Shown here: piece by piece, positions 17,422 to 24,781 of the stretch
Layout: each line of letters starts with the position of its first letter
How positions within the stretch are numbered: the first letter of the stretch is position 1
Source: Verrucomicrobiia bacterium
Lineage (GTDB): Bacteria; Verrucomicrobiota; Verrucomicrobiia; Limisphaerales; JADLHS01
Direction: 5' to 3'
NCBI GenBank assembly: GCA_026125285.1
Contig: JAHCLO010000050.1
Coordinates: forward strand, 1-37,312
Length of the DNA stretch: 37,312 bases
Translations under genes and position numbers: made by a program
Notes under the pieces: generated by a model
Told to the model about the DNA's origin: nothing
What the model saw: only the letters and a program-made list of their open reading frames with translations
Databases searched by the model: none

Positions 17422-18867
17422 ATGCCCTCCGACCTCACCCTGATCAACCTCAACATGCTCTTCATGCGCTATGGGGAGCAGATTGAGCGCGAGCGCCACG
17501 TTCCGCTGGGCTGTCTCTATCTGACTGCGGCGTTGGAGGACGCGGGCTTCAAGGTGGATTTCCGCGATTACCAGTTGTGCGAGTCCGGCGACCCCTTCGA
17601 TGTCGAGACCTTCCTCTCGTTCGTCGCGAATCCCGCGCCCGTCATCGGTCTTTCCTGCATGGCAAATCTGCTGCCGTTCACGCTGCTGGCGGCGAAGGCA
17701 CTCAAGGAGCGTTATCCTGACCGCAAGATCGTGCTCGGCGGAGTCGGCACGAAGGCGGTCGAAGACAAAGTGCTGAGCCGGTTTCCGTGGATTGACGTGA
17801 TCGCGCGCGGTGAGGGCGAGGAAACCGGACCCGAACTCCTGCGTGCGCTCGCCGGCGGCAAGCTTGCAGCCGTCCATGGCATGAGTTACCGCCACAACGG
17901 TTCTACGGCGCACAATCCGGATCGCCCTCGGATCAGGAACCTCGATGGCATTCGCTTTCCCGCGTTCAAAAAGACCGATCTCTCGCGCTATCAGGGCTAC
18001 GGCATGATGACGAGCCGGGGATGCCCTTATCCCTGCACCTTTTGCTCCGTCGTGCCCGTGTGGAACTACGAAAGCTATTCGCGCAGCCCGGAGAACATCG
18101 TGGAGGAGATGGCGCTGCTGCATCACGAAGCGGGTGTGGACTTGTTTCTCTTTCAAGACGAGTTTTTCGTGTCAGGCAAGAAACGCGTCCTCGCGTTCTG
18201 CCGCGCCTTGGAGCGGGCGAACCTGGATGTCGAGTGGAAAGCCTTCGGCCGCGTCAACTTGACGGACGAGGAAATGATGCGAGCCATGGCAGATGCCGGC
18301 TGTCTTGAATTGCGCTTCGGTATCGAATCCGGTTCGGACCGTGTGCTCAAAATGATCAGGAAGGGATTCACAGCGGCCGAATCTATGGACCTGATCCCGA
18401 AAGCCGTCCGCATTTTTCCGCGAGTGGATGCTTTCTATGTCTGGGGCTTCCCGTTCGAGACACTGGAGGATTTCAACCAGTCGCTCTTTCAGATGGTCGC
18501 CCTCCGAATGATGGGCGCACGAATTCTGCCCAGCCTGCTTTCGTTCCTGCCGCAGACACAGATTTACGAGCAATGGGGAAGAAACGGGCAGCTCGAGTTC
18601 TGCCCCCACCTTCTCCCCGAATTCGTGTTGACGGGCCATGAGATCGTTCGTGGCAGCCACGTCGAATTGCCCGAGCCACACCGCCGGTATTTCGAGTTGA
18701 TCACGGCGAACCCGGACATCTTCCCCGGTTTTTTTCACTTTGATCTGGCCGGGAACGTGTTACCGAAACTGGAATTGCTGCAGCGGTTTGGATTTTACCT
18801 CCGGCCTGAGTTGGTGGCCGAGGCCAATGCCGAGAGCTGCGGCGCTCATTCACCGCATCTGAGTTGA
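17422..18867 (+). CDS. B12-binding-domain radical SAM protein
   Basis: The product has 481 residues. The first 150 or so residues have the Rossmann-like B12-binding arrangement seen in this class (HVPLGCLYLTAALEDAGFKV, VIGLSCMANLLPFTLLAAKA, KIVLGGVGT, DVIARGEGEET), but the classical DxHxxG motif is not apparent. The radical SAM core has the cluster motif TSRGCPYPCTFCS with Cys 201, 205 and 208, then FQDEFF and LELRFGIESGSDRVLKMIRK, usual landmarks of the Elp3/MiaB/NifB-type fold. The C-terminal 100 residues are short, with no SPASM cysteine cluster. It starts 10 nt after the second leader-domain protein, so it is probably in one operon with both paralogs. It likely modifies those products (methylation or a bond-forming reaction) or another small substrate; the reaction cannot be read from sequence. 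Confidence 0.92.
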   Translation: MPSDLTLINLNMLFMRYGEQIERERHVPLGCLYLTAALEDAGFKVDFRDYQLCESGDPFDVETFLSFVANPAPVIGLSCMANLLPFTLLAAKALKERYPDRKIVLGGVGTKAVEDKVLSRFPWIDVIARGEGEETGPELLRALAGGKLAAVHGMSYRHNGSTAHNPDRPRIRNLDGIRFPAFKKTDLSRYQGYGMMTSRGCPYPCTFCSVVPVWNYESYSRSPENIVEEMALLHHEAGVDLFLFQDEFFVSGKKRVLAFCRALERANLDVEWKAFGRVNLTDEEMMRAMADAGCLELRFGIESGSDRVLKMIRKGFTAAESMDLIPKAVRIFPRVDAFYVWGFPFETLEDFNQSLFQMVALRMMGARILPSLLSFLPQTQIYEQWGRNGQLEFCPHLLPEFVLTGHEIVRGSHVELPEPHRRYFELITANPDIFPGFFHFDLAGNVLPKLELLQRFGFYLRPELVAEANAESCGAHSPHLS

Positions 18868-18900
18868 GCCATTCACTGCCGTTTGATGGTGAGAATTTCC

Positions 18901-18929
18901 CTGACAGCCCGGTTCTCACAGTTTATACG
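18901..18929 (+). promoter_or_regulatory. Sigma-70-like promoter of tRNA-Gln
   Basis: CTGACA (18901-18906) and TATACG (18924-18929) are separated by 17 bases and lie 19 nt upstream of the mature tRNA start. They match the -35/-10 pattern well for this GC-rich genome. Confidence 0.6.
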
Positions 18930-18947
18930 TTGATGCGGTTGCCGATT

Positions 18948-19021
18948 TGTCCGGTGGTGTAATGGTAGCACAAGGGTCTTTGGAGCCCTTTGTCATGGTT
19001 CGAATCCATGCCGGACAGCCA
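18948..19021 (+). tRNA. tRNA-Gln (UUG anticodon)
   Basis: The 74-nt sequence folds as a cloverleaf. The acceptor arms are TGTCCGG and CCGGACA, with discriminator G and an encoded CCA. The D arm carries AATGGTAGC. The anticodon stem AGGGT/GCCCT encloses the loop CTTTGGA with anticodon TTG, and the T arm is CATGG-TTCGAAT-CCATG. It reads CAA (and possibly CAG) codons. It lies 80 nt after the radical SAM gene and has its own promoter-like sequence. Confidence 0.96.
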
Positions 19022-19140
19022 CGGCGACGTTGAGTAGTCGGGTTGACGATTCCCGCGTCGCATCATACAACGACGCCCTCGCTGTGGATGTCGTGAATCC
19101 TGGGGCAAACCGAAACCATTGCTGAACCCAATAGAAAATC

Positions 19141-19941
19141 ATGAATCCACCCGTTACTCCCACCGCATCAACCTCGCCCCGCCTCGGTCTGGCCGTTGCC
19201 AGCCTGGTGCTCGGCATCCTTGCCCTGCTTTCGAGTGTCATCGTCATCGGTGCCGTGTTTGGCTTGGTCGGCCTGATCCTCGGCATCGCGCATTTCCTGC
19301 GTCGCCAGGGACGCAATGGCATGGCTTGGACCGGAGTGATCCTGTCCGTGCTGGGCATCGTGGCGAGCATCGCGCTGGCGGCGGCCTATGTGCCGCTGGC
19401 AAAGAAGTTGATGGAAGAACTGCGCAGCGGCGATTGGGGACCGGATCGCACCGAATTCGCCGAATGGCAGGGAGTTCTCGCCCCGGATTTCTCCGTCACC
19501 ACCCTGGACGGTCAAAGGATTCAACTCAGCGAATTGAAGGGCAAACGCGTGGTGCTGGATTTCTGGGCCACGTGGTGTCCGCCGTGCGTCATGGAAATTC
19601 CGCATTTCATCAAACTGCGCGCCGAAAACCCGGCGGACGAACTGGTCCTCGTGGGCATCAGTTCCGAGGACGAGAACACGCTCAAATCGTTCGTGAAGAA
19701 GAAGGGCATCAATTATCCCATCGCTTCGGCGGACGATCTGCCCGCGCCGTACAGTGACGTGACTTCCATACCGACCACGTTCTTCATTGACCGCAACGGC
19801 GTCATTCAAAACGTGCTGATTGGCTACCATGATTTCGACGCCTTGAAGTCGCAGGCGTTGGCGGAAGACTTCGAGGGCGAAGTCCTGACCACGCCGCGCC
19901 CCGTGGAGGCGATACCCGCGGAGGATGAGCCGGAACGTTGA
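19141..19941 (+). CDS. Membrane-anchored TlpA-like thioredoxin with N-terminal DUF4190-like domain
   Basis: The product has 266 residues. The N-terminal part has two hydrophobic segments (about 15-50 and 61-84) with GLAVASLVLGILALLS and NGMAWTGVILSVLGIVASIA, a pattern seen in DUF4190 proteins. A redoxin domain follows (about 112-245): LAPDFSVTTLDGQRIQLSEL, the active site FWATWCPPC with Cys 146 and 149, and cis-Pro 211 in SIPTTFFIDRNG. This predicts a thiol-disulfide oxidoreductase tethered to the membrane, facing outside the cytoplasm. It may keep cysteines reduced, for example for cytochrome maturation, but no such genes lie here. The ATG follows an AT-rich stretch without a strong ribosome binding site. 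The acidic tail (AIPAEDEPER) is unusual but unremarkable. Confidence 0.93.
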   Translation: MNPPVTPTASTSPRLGLAVASLVLGILALLSSVIVIGAVFGLVGLILGIAHFLRRQGRNGMAWTGVILSVLGIVASIALAAAYVPLAKKLMEELRSGDWGPDRTEFAEWQGVLAPDFSVTTLDGQRIQLSELKGKRVVLDFWATWCPPCVMEIPHFIKLRAENPADELVLVGISSEDENTLKSFVKKKGINYPIASADDLPAPYSDVTSIPTTFFIDRNGVIQNVLIGYHDFDALKSQALAEDFEGEVLTTPRPVEAIPAEDEPER

Positions 19942-19998
19942 AGTAGAAAATTCACCCGCCAGACAAAACGCGATCAGAATGGCGGCTCGTTCAGGTCT

Positions 19999-20069
19999 GT
20001 AGCAGCGAACGTGAGTTCGTTCTGACTTCTCCCCGGATTCAGATGGAGCGGAATCACGTCCGCTGCTAC
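19999..20069. repeat. Class B palindromic repeat, copy 2
   Basis: The left arm GTAGCAGCGAACGTGAGTTC pairs with the right arm GAATCACGTCCGCTGCTAC. AGATGGAGCGGA in the right half is shared with copy 1 (10801-10872). Confidence 0.85.
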
Positions 20070-20126
20070 GCGGTTCAGCTAGAGAATTCTCCCAGATGGA
20101 GTCTCGCGCACTGAACCCATGAACTG

Positions 20127-20234
20127 GCGAACTGTGAGTGCCGCGCGAAAAGCGGCGCTGAAGCCGCACGCACTCCAGACGCTCCGCGACATTTTCAGCG
20201 GCAACGAACCGCGCGCAGCGTCTGGAGTGCGGCT
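20127..20234. repeat. Class D palindromic repeat, copy 1
   Basis: AGCCGCACGCACTCCAGACG (from 20162) pairs with the reverse-complement arm AGCGTCTGGAGTGCGGCT (20217-20234). The left flank GTGAGTGCCGCGCG is shared with copy 2 near 20455. Confidence 0.75.
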
Positions 20235-20313
20235 GATTTATCGCCGCTTTGGGCACCGGGGTTCAGGGGGAGATTCGACCTCCGAGAACGGACGCGCCTC
20301 GGGGACTTGAACC

Positions 20314-20386
20314 GTAGCGGCGTCTCGGTAGAGCGCCGCATCCTGGCCGGTATTGGAATGGCGGCGCTCTGCCGAGCCGCCGCTAC
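20314..20386. repeat. Class B palindromic repeat, variant copy 3
   Basis: The left arm GTAGCGGCGTCTCGGTAGAG and right arm CTCTGCCGAGCCGCCGCTAC form a hairpin. The GTAGC/GCTAC ends and the position in the composite unit match copy 2, but the inner stem sequence differs. Confidence 0.78.
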
Positions 20387-20439
20387 GTCAAGATGCATGG
20401 AAAGATTTCTCCCCAATGGAATTTTGCGCACTGAACCCA

Positions 20440-20535
20440 GGAACTGACGAAGCGTGAGTGCCGCGCGATTAGCGGCGCTGAAGCCGCACGCACTCCAGAC
20501 GCTTCGCGACGTTTTAGCGTCAACCAACCTCGCGA
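20440..20535. repeat. Class D repeat, copy 2 (partly decayed right arm)
   Basis: GAGTGCCGCGCG, AGCGGCGCTGAAGCCGCACG and CACTCCAGACGCTTCGCGA match copy 1 closely. The right arm (CGCGAAGCGTTTG) preserves only the inner part of the palindrome. Confidence 0.7.
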
Positions 20536-20925
20536 AGCGTTTGAAAATCGGCGCTCCGCCAAAACTAGAATCGCTGCCGTATTCATCCGGGGCGCGCTGG
20601 TCTGTGACTGGCCTTCGGGGGCGAGTACCGTAAGCCGGTGACACACCGGTGCTCCAGACAATTGGGCATTCGTGCGGAGGGCGATAGGTTCGAGGCCGAA
20701 TTCCGCCAAAGCGCAGTTCGCGGCAATTCTCATTCCTGACAGGGGCGTGGCGGTGCGCAAAGCGTCCGCTGCAACGGGTGGGGCGTGGCTACGGACGAGC
20801 CGGCTCGCGAGTACGCTCGCCCCACCGGTGGCCAACCGAGTATCGCGTCTGGGTGCTGGACATTCCGGCGAACGTGGCGCAAGCTGCCCTCGTCAGCCCT
20901 GGGGGCTGCATTGTGAGTTGCCAAC

Positions 20926-21732
20926 ATGGACCAGCCACCGCCGATTTTGGAAACGCCGCCGCCGCCCGCCGCCGGAGAGCCAACCATGTCGCTGCCGGCC
21001 CGACTGATGAATGTCTTCGCCGTTCCGGGCGATGTTTTTGAAGAGGTCAAATCCACCCGCCGCTCCATGGGGAACTGGCTTGTGCCGGCATTGATTGGCT
21101 GTGTGGTGGGCATTGTTTCGGTGGTCATCGTGTTGAGCCAGCCGGCCATCCAGCAACAACTCCGCGAAAAGCAGGAACAGGCGATGGAGAAGAAGTTCGA
21201 GGAGTTGATCCAGGCGGGCAAGCTGACGCGCGAGCAGGCGGATCAACAAATGGCGGCGGTGGGAAAGTTTTTTGGAGGCGCGTTCCAGAAGGTGATGGGC
21301 TCGGTGGGCGTGGTGTTCTACAGCTTTGCGCGCGTTTTTTTCTGGGCGTTGGTGTTGTGGTTGGTGGCGCGCTGGTTGTTGCAGGCCCGGATCGGGTATA
21401 TGAAGGCGGCTGAGGTGTCCGGTCTGGCCGGGATGATCGGAGTGCTGGGGGCCATTGTGGCGTTGTTGCTGCGGGTGAATTTCAGTAATCCCGCCGCGTC
21501 CCCCAGCCTGGCGCTCACCGTGGGCGAGTTCGATGAGAAGAACATCACCCACATGCTGCTCGCCATGGTGAATTTGTTTGATGTATGGCAGGTGGGAGTG
21601 ATGGCCTCGGGATTGGCGCGGTTGGCCGGCGTGCCGTTTATCCGCGCAGCGCTGCCGCTGATCGTCTTCTGGCTGGTGCTGTCCGTGGGGCTGGGTGCTT
21701 TTTCCGCCATCGCGATCCGGTTTGCGGGTTAG
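20926..21732 (+). CDS. Yip1-family multi-pass membrane protein
   Basis: The product has 268 residues: a Pro-rich start (PPPILETPPPPAAGEP), then LPARLMNVFAVPGDVFEEVK, the usual opening of bacterial YIP1-domain proteins. At least five hydrophobic segments follow (NWLVPALIGCVVGIVSVVIV, VFFWALVLWLVARWLL, AGMIGVLGAIVALLL, PLIVFWLVLSVGLG and others). A charged helical insert (REKQEQAMEKKFEELI) lies between the first two. The bacterial family function is unknown; members often sit beside ABC exporters. Here it is 89 nt upstream of an adaptor protein gene, so it is probably co-transcribed with the export system. No strong ribosome binding site is seen. Confidence 0.88.
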   Translation: MDQPPPILETPPPPAAGEPTMSLPARLMNVFAVPGDVFEEVKSTRRSMGNWLVPALIGCVVGIVSVVIVLSQPAIQQQLREKQEQAMEKKFEELIQAGKLTREQADQQMAAVGKFFGGAFQKVMGSVGVVFYSFARVFFWALVLWLVARWLLQARIGYMKAAEVSGLAGMIGVLGAIVALLLRVNFSNPAASPSLALTVGEFDEKNITHMLLAMVNLFDVWQVGVMASGLARLAGVPFIRAALPLIVFWLVLSVGLGAFSAIAIRFAG

Positions 21733-21821
21733 CCCCCGCCCCGCAGGGAGTCGGGGTGGCGCGAGGAAACTTCCGCGAAACAATCTCAGGGCTGTCGTGT
21801 CTTAATGTAAGGATAGATCAA

Positions 21822-23156
21822 ATGGCAAATCCAAAGAAGCGCCGTAAAATTATCGTTTTCACCGTCATCGGCCTGATGCTGGCCGGGTTAACCCTCATGG
21901 CCGTGTTTCGGAAACGCGAAGTCGTGATCACGGTGCAGGCCGAGAAAGTGGCGCGCCGCAACCTCACCGAAATCGTCGTCGCCAATGGCCGCATTCAACC
22001 CGTCTTGCAGGTCAAGATCAGCCCCGAAGTCAGCGGCGAAATCATCGCCTTGCCCGTCAAGGAGGGACAGCCCGTGCAAAAGGGCGATTTGATTTTGAAG
22101 ATCAAACCCGATTTTTACACCGCCAATCGCAACCAGGCCCAGGCTGCCTACAATTCCTCGCTCGCCAGCCAGGCGGTGGCGCAGGCCAACCTCGAACGCG
22201 CCGAAGCCGAGTTGAAGCGCCACGAGGAGATGTTTCGCAATCGGCTGATTTCGGAATCCGTCTTCACCGAAGCGCGCACGACTTGCGAAGTGGCCCGCGC
22301 GCAAGCCACGAGCGCGAAGCATCAGGTCGAAATGTCCAGCGCCTCGCTCGCCCGCGCGGAGGAGGAACTGGCCAAGACCACCATTGTCTCGCCGCTCACC
22401 GGCACCATCAGCAAGCTCAACTCCCAGGTGGGTGAACGCGTCGTGGGCACCGCCACGATGGCCGGCACGGAAGTCATGATCATTGCCGACCTGAACGAGA
22501 TGGAGGCGCGGGTGGACATTGGCGAGAGCGACGTGGTGTTGATTGCACCGGGCCAGAAAGCGCGCTTGGAGGTGGATGCGTTCAAGGATCGCAAGTTTAC
22601 TGGCTTGGTTACGGAAATTGCCAATTCCTCGAAAGGCGCGGGCTATGGTGGCGGGCAGAGTCAGGAAGCCACCAAGTTCGAGGTGAAAATCCGCATTAAC
22701 GAAAAGGAACCGTTCCGTCCCGGCATGTCCGTGAGCACGGAAATTGAAACCCGTTACCGCACCAATGTCCTCACCGTGCCCTTCGCCAGCGTCACCGCGC
22801 GGCTGCCCAAGGAAAAGGCAAAACCCAAACCCGACGCAACTTCCCAGGACACGAACTCCGCGGCCGGGAACGGCCCAACTGACACTGCGTCCACCAACAC
22901 TGCCCGGGCAGATAAAAAGTCGAAGGAGTCTCCGCAGACCGTGGAGGTGGTTTTCGTCATGGATGGGGATCACGCGAAAATGGTGCCGGTCAAGATCGGT
23001 ATTAGCGACGACAGTTATTGGGAAATCACCGACGGCCTTACGGAGGGACAAGAAGTGGTGTCCGGCGGTTACAAGGCCATCAGTCGCGAACTCGAGGACG
23101 GCAAACGGATTCGCAAGGGCACACCGGAAAAAGACGACCGGAAGCAAAAGCAGTGA
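21822..23156 (+). CDS. MacA/HlyD-like periplasmic adaptor protein of an ABC exporter
   Basis: The product has 444 residues from ATG 21822, preceded by AAGGAT; a longer in-frame ORF reaches back to 21585 but runs inside the Yip1 gene. An N-terminal membrane anchor (IIVFTVIGLMLAGLTLMAV) is followed by a biotinyl-lipoyl half-motif (GRIQPVLQVKISPEVSGEII, LPVKEGQPVQKGDLILKIKP), a long alpha-helical hairpin (about 90-180, Ala/Glu-rich), the second lipoyl half (TIVSPLTGTISKLNSQVGER) and a beta-barrel section. A disordered Lys/Pro/Thr-rich insert (about 330-370) lies before the C-terminal membrane-proximal domain (VEVVFVMDGDHAKMVPVKIG). It should link the inner-membrane ABC permeases to an outer-membrane channel; no TolC-like gene is present in the window. 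Confidence 0.93.
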   Translation: MANPKKRRKIIVFTVIGLMLAGLTLMAVFRKREVVITVQAEKVARRNLTEIVVANGRIQPVLQVKISPEVSGEIIALPVKEGQPVQKGDLILKIKPDFYTANRNQAQAAYNSSLASQAVAQANLERAEAELKRHEEMFRNRLISESVFTEARTTCEVARAQATSAKHQVEMSSASLARAEEELAKTTIVSPLTGTISKLNSQVGERVVGTATMAGTEVMIIADLNEMEARVDIGESDVVLIAPGQKARLEVDAFKDRKFTGLVTEIANSSKGAGYGGGQSQEATKFEVKIRINEKEPFRPGMSVSTEIETRYRTNVLTVPFASVTARLPKEKAKPKPDATSQDTNSAAGNGPTDTASTNTARADKKSKESPQTVEVVFVMDGDHAKMVPVKIGISDDSYWEITDGLTEGQEVVSGGYKAISRELEDGKRIRKGTPEKDDRKQKQ

Positions 23157-23287
23157 GCCGGGACGAAGCCCGAGACGTGAACGCCGAATTCCGAAGGATG
23201 AACGAATTCCGAAATCCGATTCCGCAAGCATGTAGCGTTTGTCACCCGGAGCAACCTAGTACTACGACCAGCATATTGCGCAACGTG

Positions 23288-23364
23288 GTAGGGCGCGTTA
23301 CTCCGTGCGCGCCGCAACTTGCGTATCGCTTTCCCAATGGCGCGCACGGAGTGACGCGCCCTAC
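23288..23364. repeat. 77-bp palindromic repeat, class A, copy 3
   Basis: The copy has the same length and ends as those at 6284 and 9166 (GTAGGGCGCGTTACTCCGTG ... GTGACGCGCCCTAC). The right flank (CTGCACCCCGCAGGATGCAG ... TTTTTTGTCGCGG) matches the flank of copy 1. Confidence 0.9.
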
Positions 23365-23474
23365 CTGCACCCCGCAGGATGCAGCGGGACTTTTTTGTCG
23401 CGGGACCAGGGCATTGGCCAGTACGACCCATGGGATGTGGCGATACTACACCGCGCGACCAAGCCGCAACCGCA

Positions 23475-23547
23475 GGAGCGCGGACAGCTTTGTCCGCGCG
23501 TTCCGGTGCGACCAGTTCCAACTCGCGGACAAAGCTGTCCGCGCTCC
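23475..23547. repeat. Class C palindromic repeat, copy 2
   Basis: The left arm GGAGCGCGGACAGCTTTGTC pairs with the right arm GACAAAGCTGTCCGCGCTCC. Compared with copy 1 (10928-10995), a compensatory base change in the stem (CCTTG/CAAGG versus CTTTG/CAAAG) preserves pairing. Confidence 0.88.
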
Positions 23548-23667
23548 GCGCACGCCGTCGCGGCTCGCGACCTTACCCGGTGATGCTGTTAGATCGAAGA
23601 GCCTCGCCGCCGGGCAGGACTTGGGCCTCGCCCTGCGAACCAGATTTCTACTTTCGAATTTCGCTGC

Positions 23668-24393
23668 ATGAGCCTCATCCGCCTCCAAAACATTTCGCGC
23701 CGTTACCAGATGGGGTCGGAAACCATCCACGCGCTGCGCGACGTCTCGCTCGAAATCCAGCGCGGCGAATACGTGGCCATCATGGGCCCGTCCGGCTCTG
23801 GCAAATCCACGCTGATGAACGTCGTCGGTTGCCTCGACACGGCCACTTCCGGCCGTTACGAACTCAACGGCACGGACGTGAGCGACATGAATGACAATGA
23901 CCTCGCTGAAGTCCGCAATCGGGAGATTGGGTTTGTCTTCCAGACCTTCAATCTGCTGCCGCGCTCCAACGCGCTGCACAACGTCGAGCTGCCGCTCATC
24001 TACGCCGGCGCGCCGGCCGCCGAACGCCGCCAGACGGCCTTGGAATCCTTGGCTCAAGTCGGACTGGCCGACCGCGTGCATCACAAACCCAACGAACTTT
24101 CCGGGGGACAGCGCCAGCGCGTGGCGGTGGCCCGCGCGCTGGTGAACAAACCCTCCATTCTCCTGGCCGATGAACCCACCGGGAATTTGGATTCCAAGAC
24201 CGGCACGGAAATCATGGCCTTGTTCGAGGAACTCGCACGCAAAGGTCATACCATCATCGTGGTGACACACGAGGAGGATGTCGCCCGGCACGCGCGGCGC
24301 ATCATTCGCATCCGCGACGGACTGATCGCGAGTGACGAACAAGTGGCCCAGCGCCTTGAACCGACAACCACCGCCACGGGTTTGACCGCGTGA
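23668..24393 (+). CDS. ABC exporter ATPase, MacB/LolD type
   Basis: The product has 241 residues with all ATPase motifs intact: Walker A GPSGSGKST (40-48), Q-loop FVFQTFNLLPRS, signature LSGGQRQRVAVARAL (from 144), Walker B ILLADEPTGNLD (from 164) and switch His in IIVVTHEED. The sequence is closest to the MacB/LolD/FtsE-like group that powers mechanotransmission exporters rather than importers. It works with the two permeases downstream and the adaptor upstream. Unlike MacB, where ATPase and permease are fused, they are separate genes here. The ATG at 23668 directly follows TTTCGCTGC without a clear ribosome binding site. Confidence 0.95.
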   Translation: MSLIRLQNISRRYQMGSETIHALRDVSLEIQRGEYVAIMGPSGSGKSTLMNVVGCLDTATSGRYELNGTDVSDMNDNDLAEVRNREIGFVFQTFNLLPRSNALHNVELPLIYAGAPAAERRQTALESLAQVGLADRVHHKPNELSGGQRQRVAVARALVNKPSILLADEPTGNLDSKTGTEIMALFEELARKGHTIIVVTHEEDVARHARRIIRIRDGLIASDEQVAQRLEPTTTATGLTA

Positions 24394-24425
24394 AAACGGT
24401 ATTGGATTCAGCCCAGCCCATGCCC

Positions 24426-24495
24426 GTAGCCGCCGACGTGGATAGGCGGACGCGCACATGCCAGATTAGGTCCGCCTCCTCACGTCGGCGGCTAC
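24426..24495. repeat. Class B palindromic repeat, copy 4 (GTAGCCGCC type)
   Basis: The left arm GTAGCCGCCGACGTGGATAG and right arm CTCCTCACGTCGGCGGCTAC form a hairpin; the inner part AGGCGGACG/TCCGCCT also pairs. It closely resembles 28933-29003. Confidence 0.85.
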
Positions 24496-24569
24496 GGCTC
24501 AAGAGGCCGCTGGTTTTTGCAAATGGGTCGTTGGAGTTTTCCTTGAACCGTGGGTGGTGCCCGCGTGCA

Positions 24570-24615
24570 AGCCGAGGCGGCACTGAAGCCGCCCGCACTC
24601 CAGACGCTTCGCGCC
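24570..24615. repeat. Class D repeat, partial copy 3
   Basis: GCGGCACTGAAGCCGCCCGC followed by ACTCCAGACGCTTCGCGC matches the left arm of the class D copies at 20127 and 20440. No matching right arm is present. Confidence 0.65.
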
Positions 24616-24648
24616 GATCTGTCCCCGTGGCGACGTGTGCCGGCGGCC

Positions 24649-24781
24649 GTAGCGCAGATTTTCAATCTGCCGTATCGCGGATTTGCTATCCGCGGACCTG
24701 CGCCAAGGCCGGCGGCTGTGGGCGATTGACCGGGCTGCCGAATGCAATTCGGCGATACAGCAGACTACAAGTCTGCGCTAC
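24649..24781. repeat. Class E palindromic repeat (GTAGCGCAGA type)
   Basis: The left part GTAGCGCAGATTTTCAATCT then GCCGTATCGC pairs with the right part GGCGATACAGCAGACTACAA then GTCTGCGCTAC. Inner small palindromes (GCGGATTTGCTATCCGC, GCCGAATGCAATTCGGC) are nested in it. It is 133 bp long in total. Confidence 0.82.

Larger units (their letters stand above)
19942..20925. other. Gene-free repeat region of about 980 bp
   Basis: Two composite repeat units lie in tandem here: class B (19999-20069) plus a spacer plus class D (about 20127-20234), then class B (20314-20386) plus a similar spacer plus class D (about 20440-20535). The spacers share GCGCACTGAACCCA(T/G)GAAC, so roughly 100 bp at 20080-20183 and 20393-20503 are near-direct repeats. 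The stretch 20540-20925 contains no gene I can support. Confidence 0.7.
23157..23667. other. Repeat-filled spacer between adaptor and ATPase genes
   Basis: This 511-bp stretch holds a short GAATTCCGAA direct repeat (around 23187-23213), a class A palindrome (23288-23364) and a class C palindrome (23475-23547). No gene is seen. Such a gap within an otherwise compact exporter operon is unusual. Confidence 0.65.

Noticed and set aside
18889..18919. Hairpin GTGAGAA...TTCTCAC as terminator of the radical SAM gene
   Set aside because: It has only a 7-bp stem, a 17-base loop and no T-run, and it overlaps the better-supported tRNA promoter.
19168..20256. 362-residue minus-strand frame covering the thioredoxin gene and repeats
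   Set aside because: Part is antisense to an intact TlpA-like gene and part is translated palindromic repeat, so it is not a gene.
19999..20535. CRISPR-like array of spaced repeats
   Set aside because: The repeats are long palindromes of different classes with irregular spacing and near-identical, not unique, spacers. No cas genes are present.
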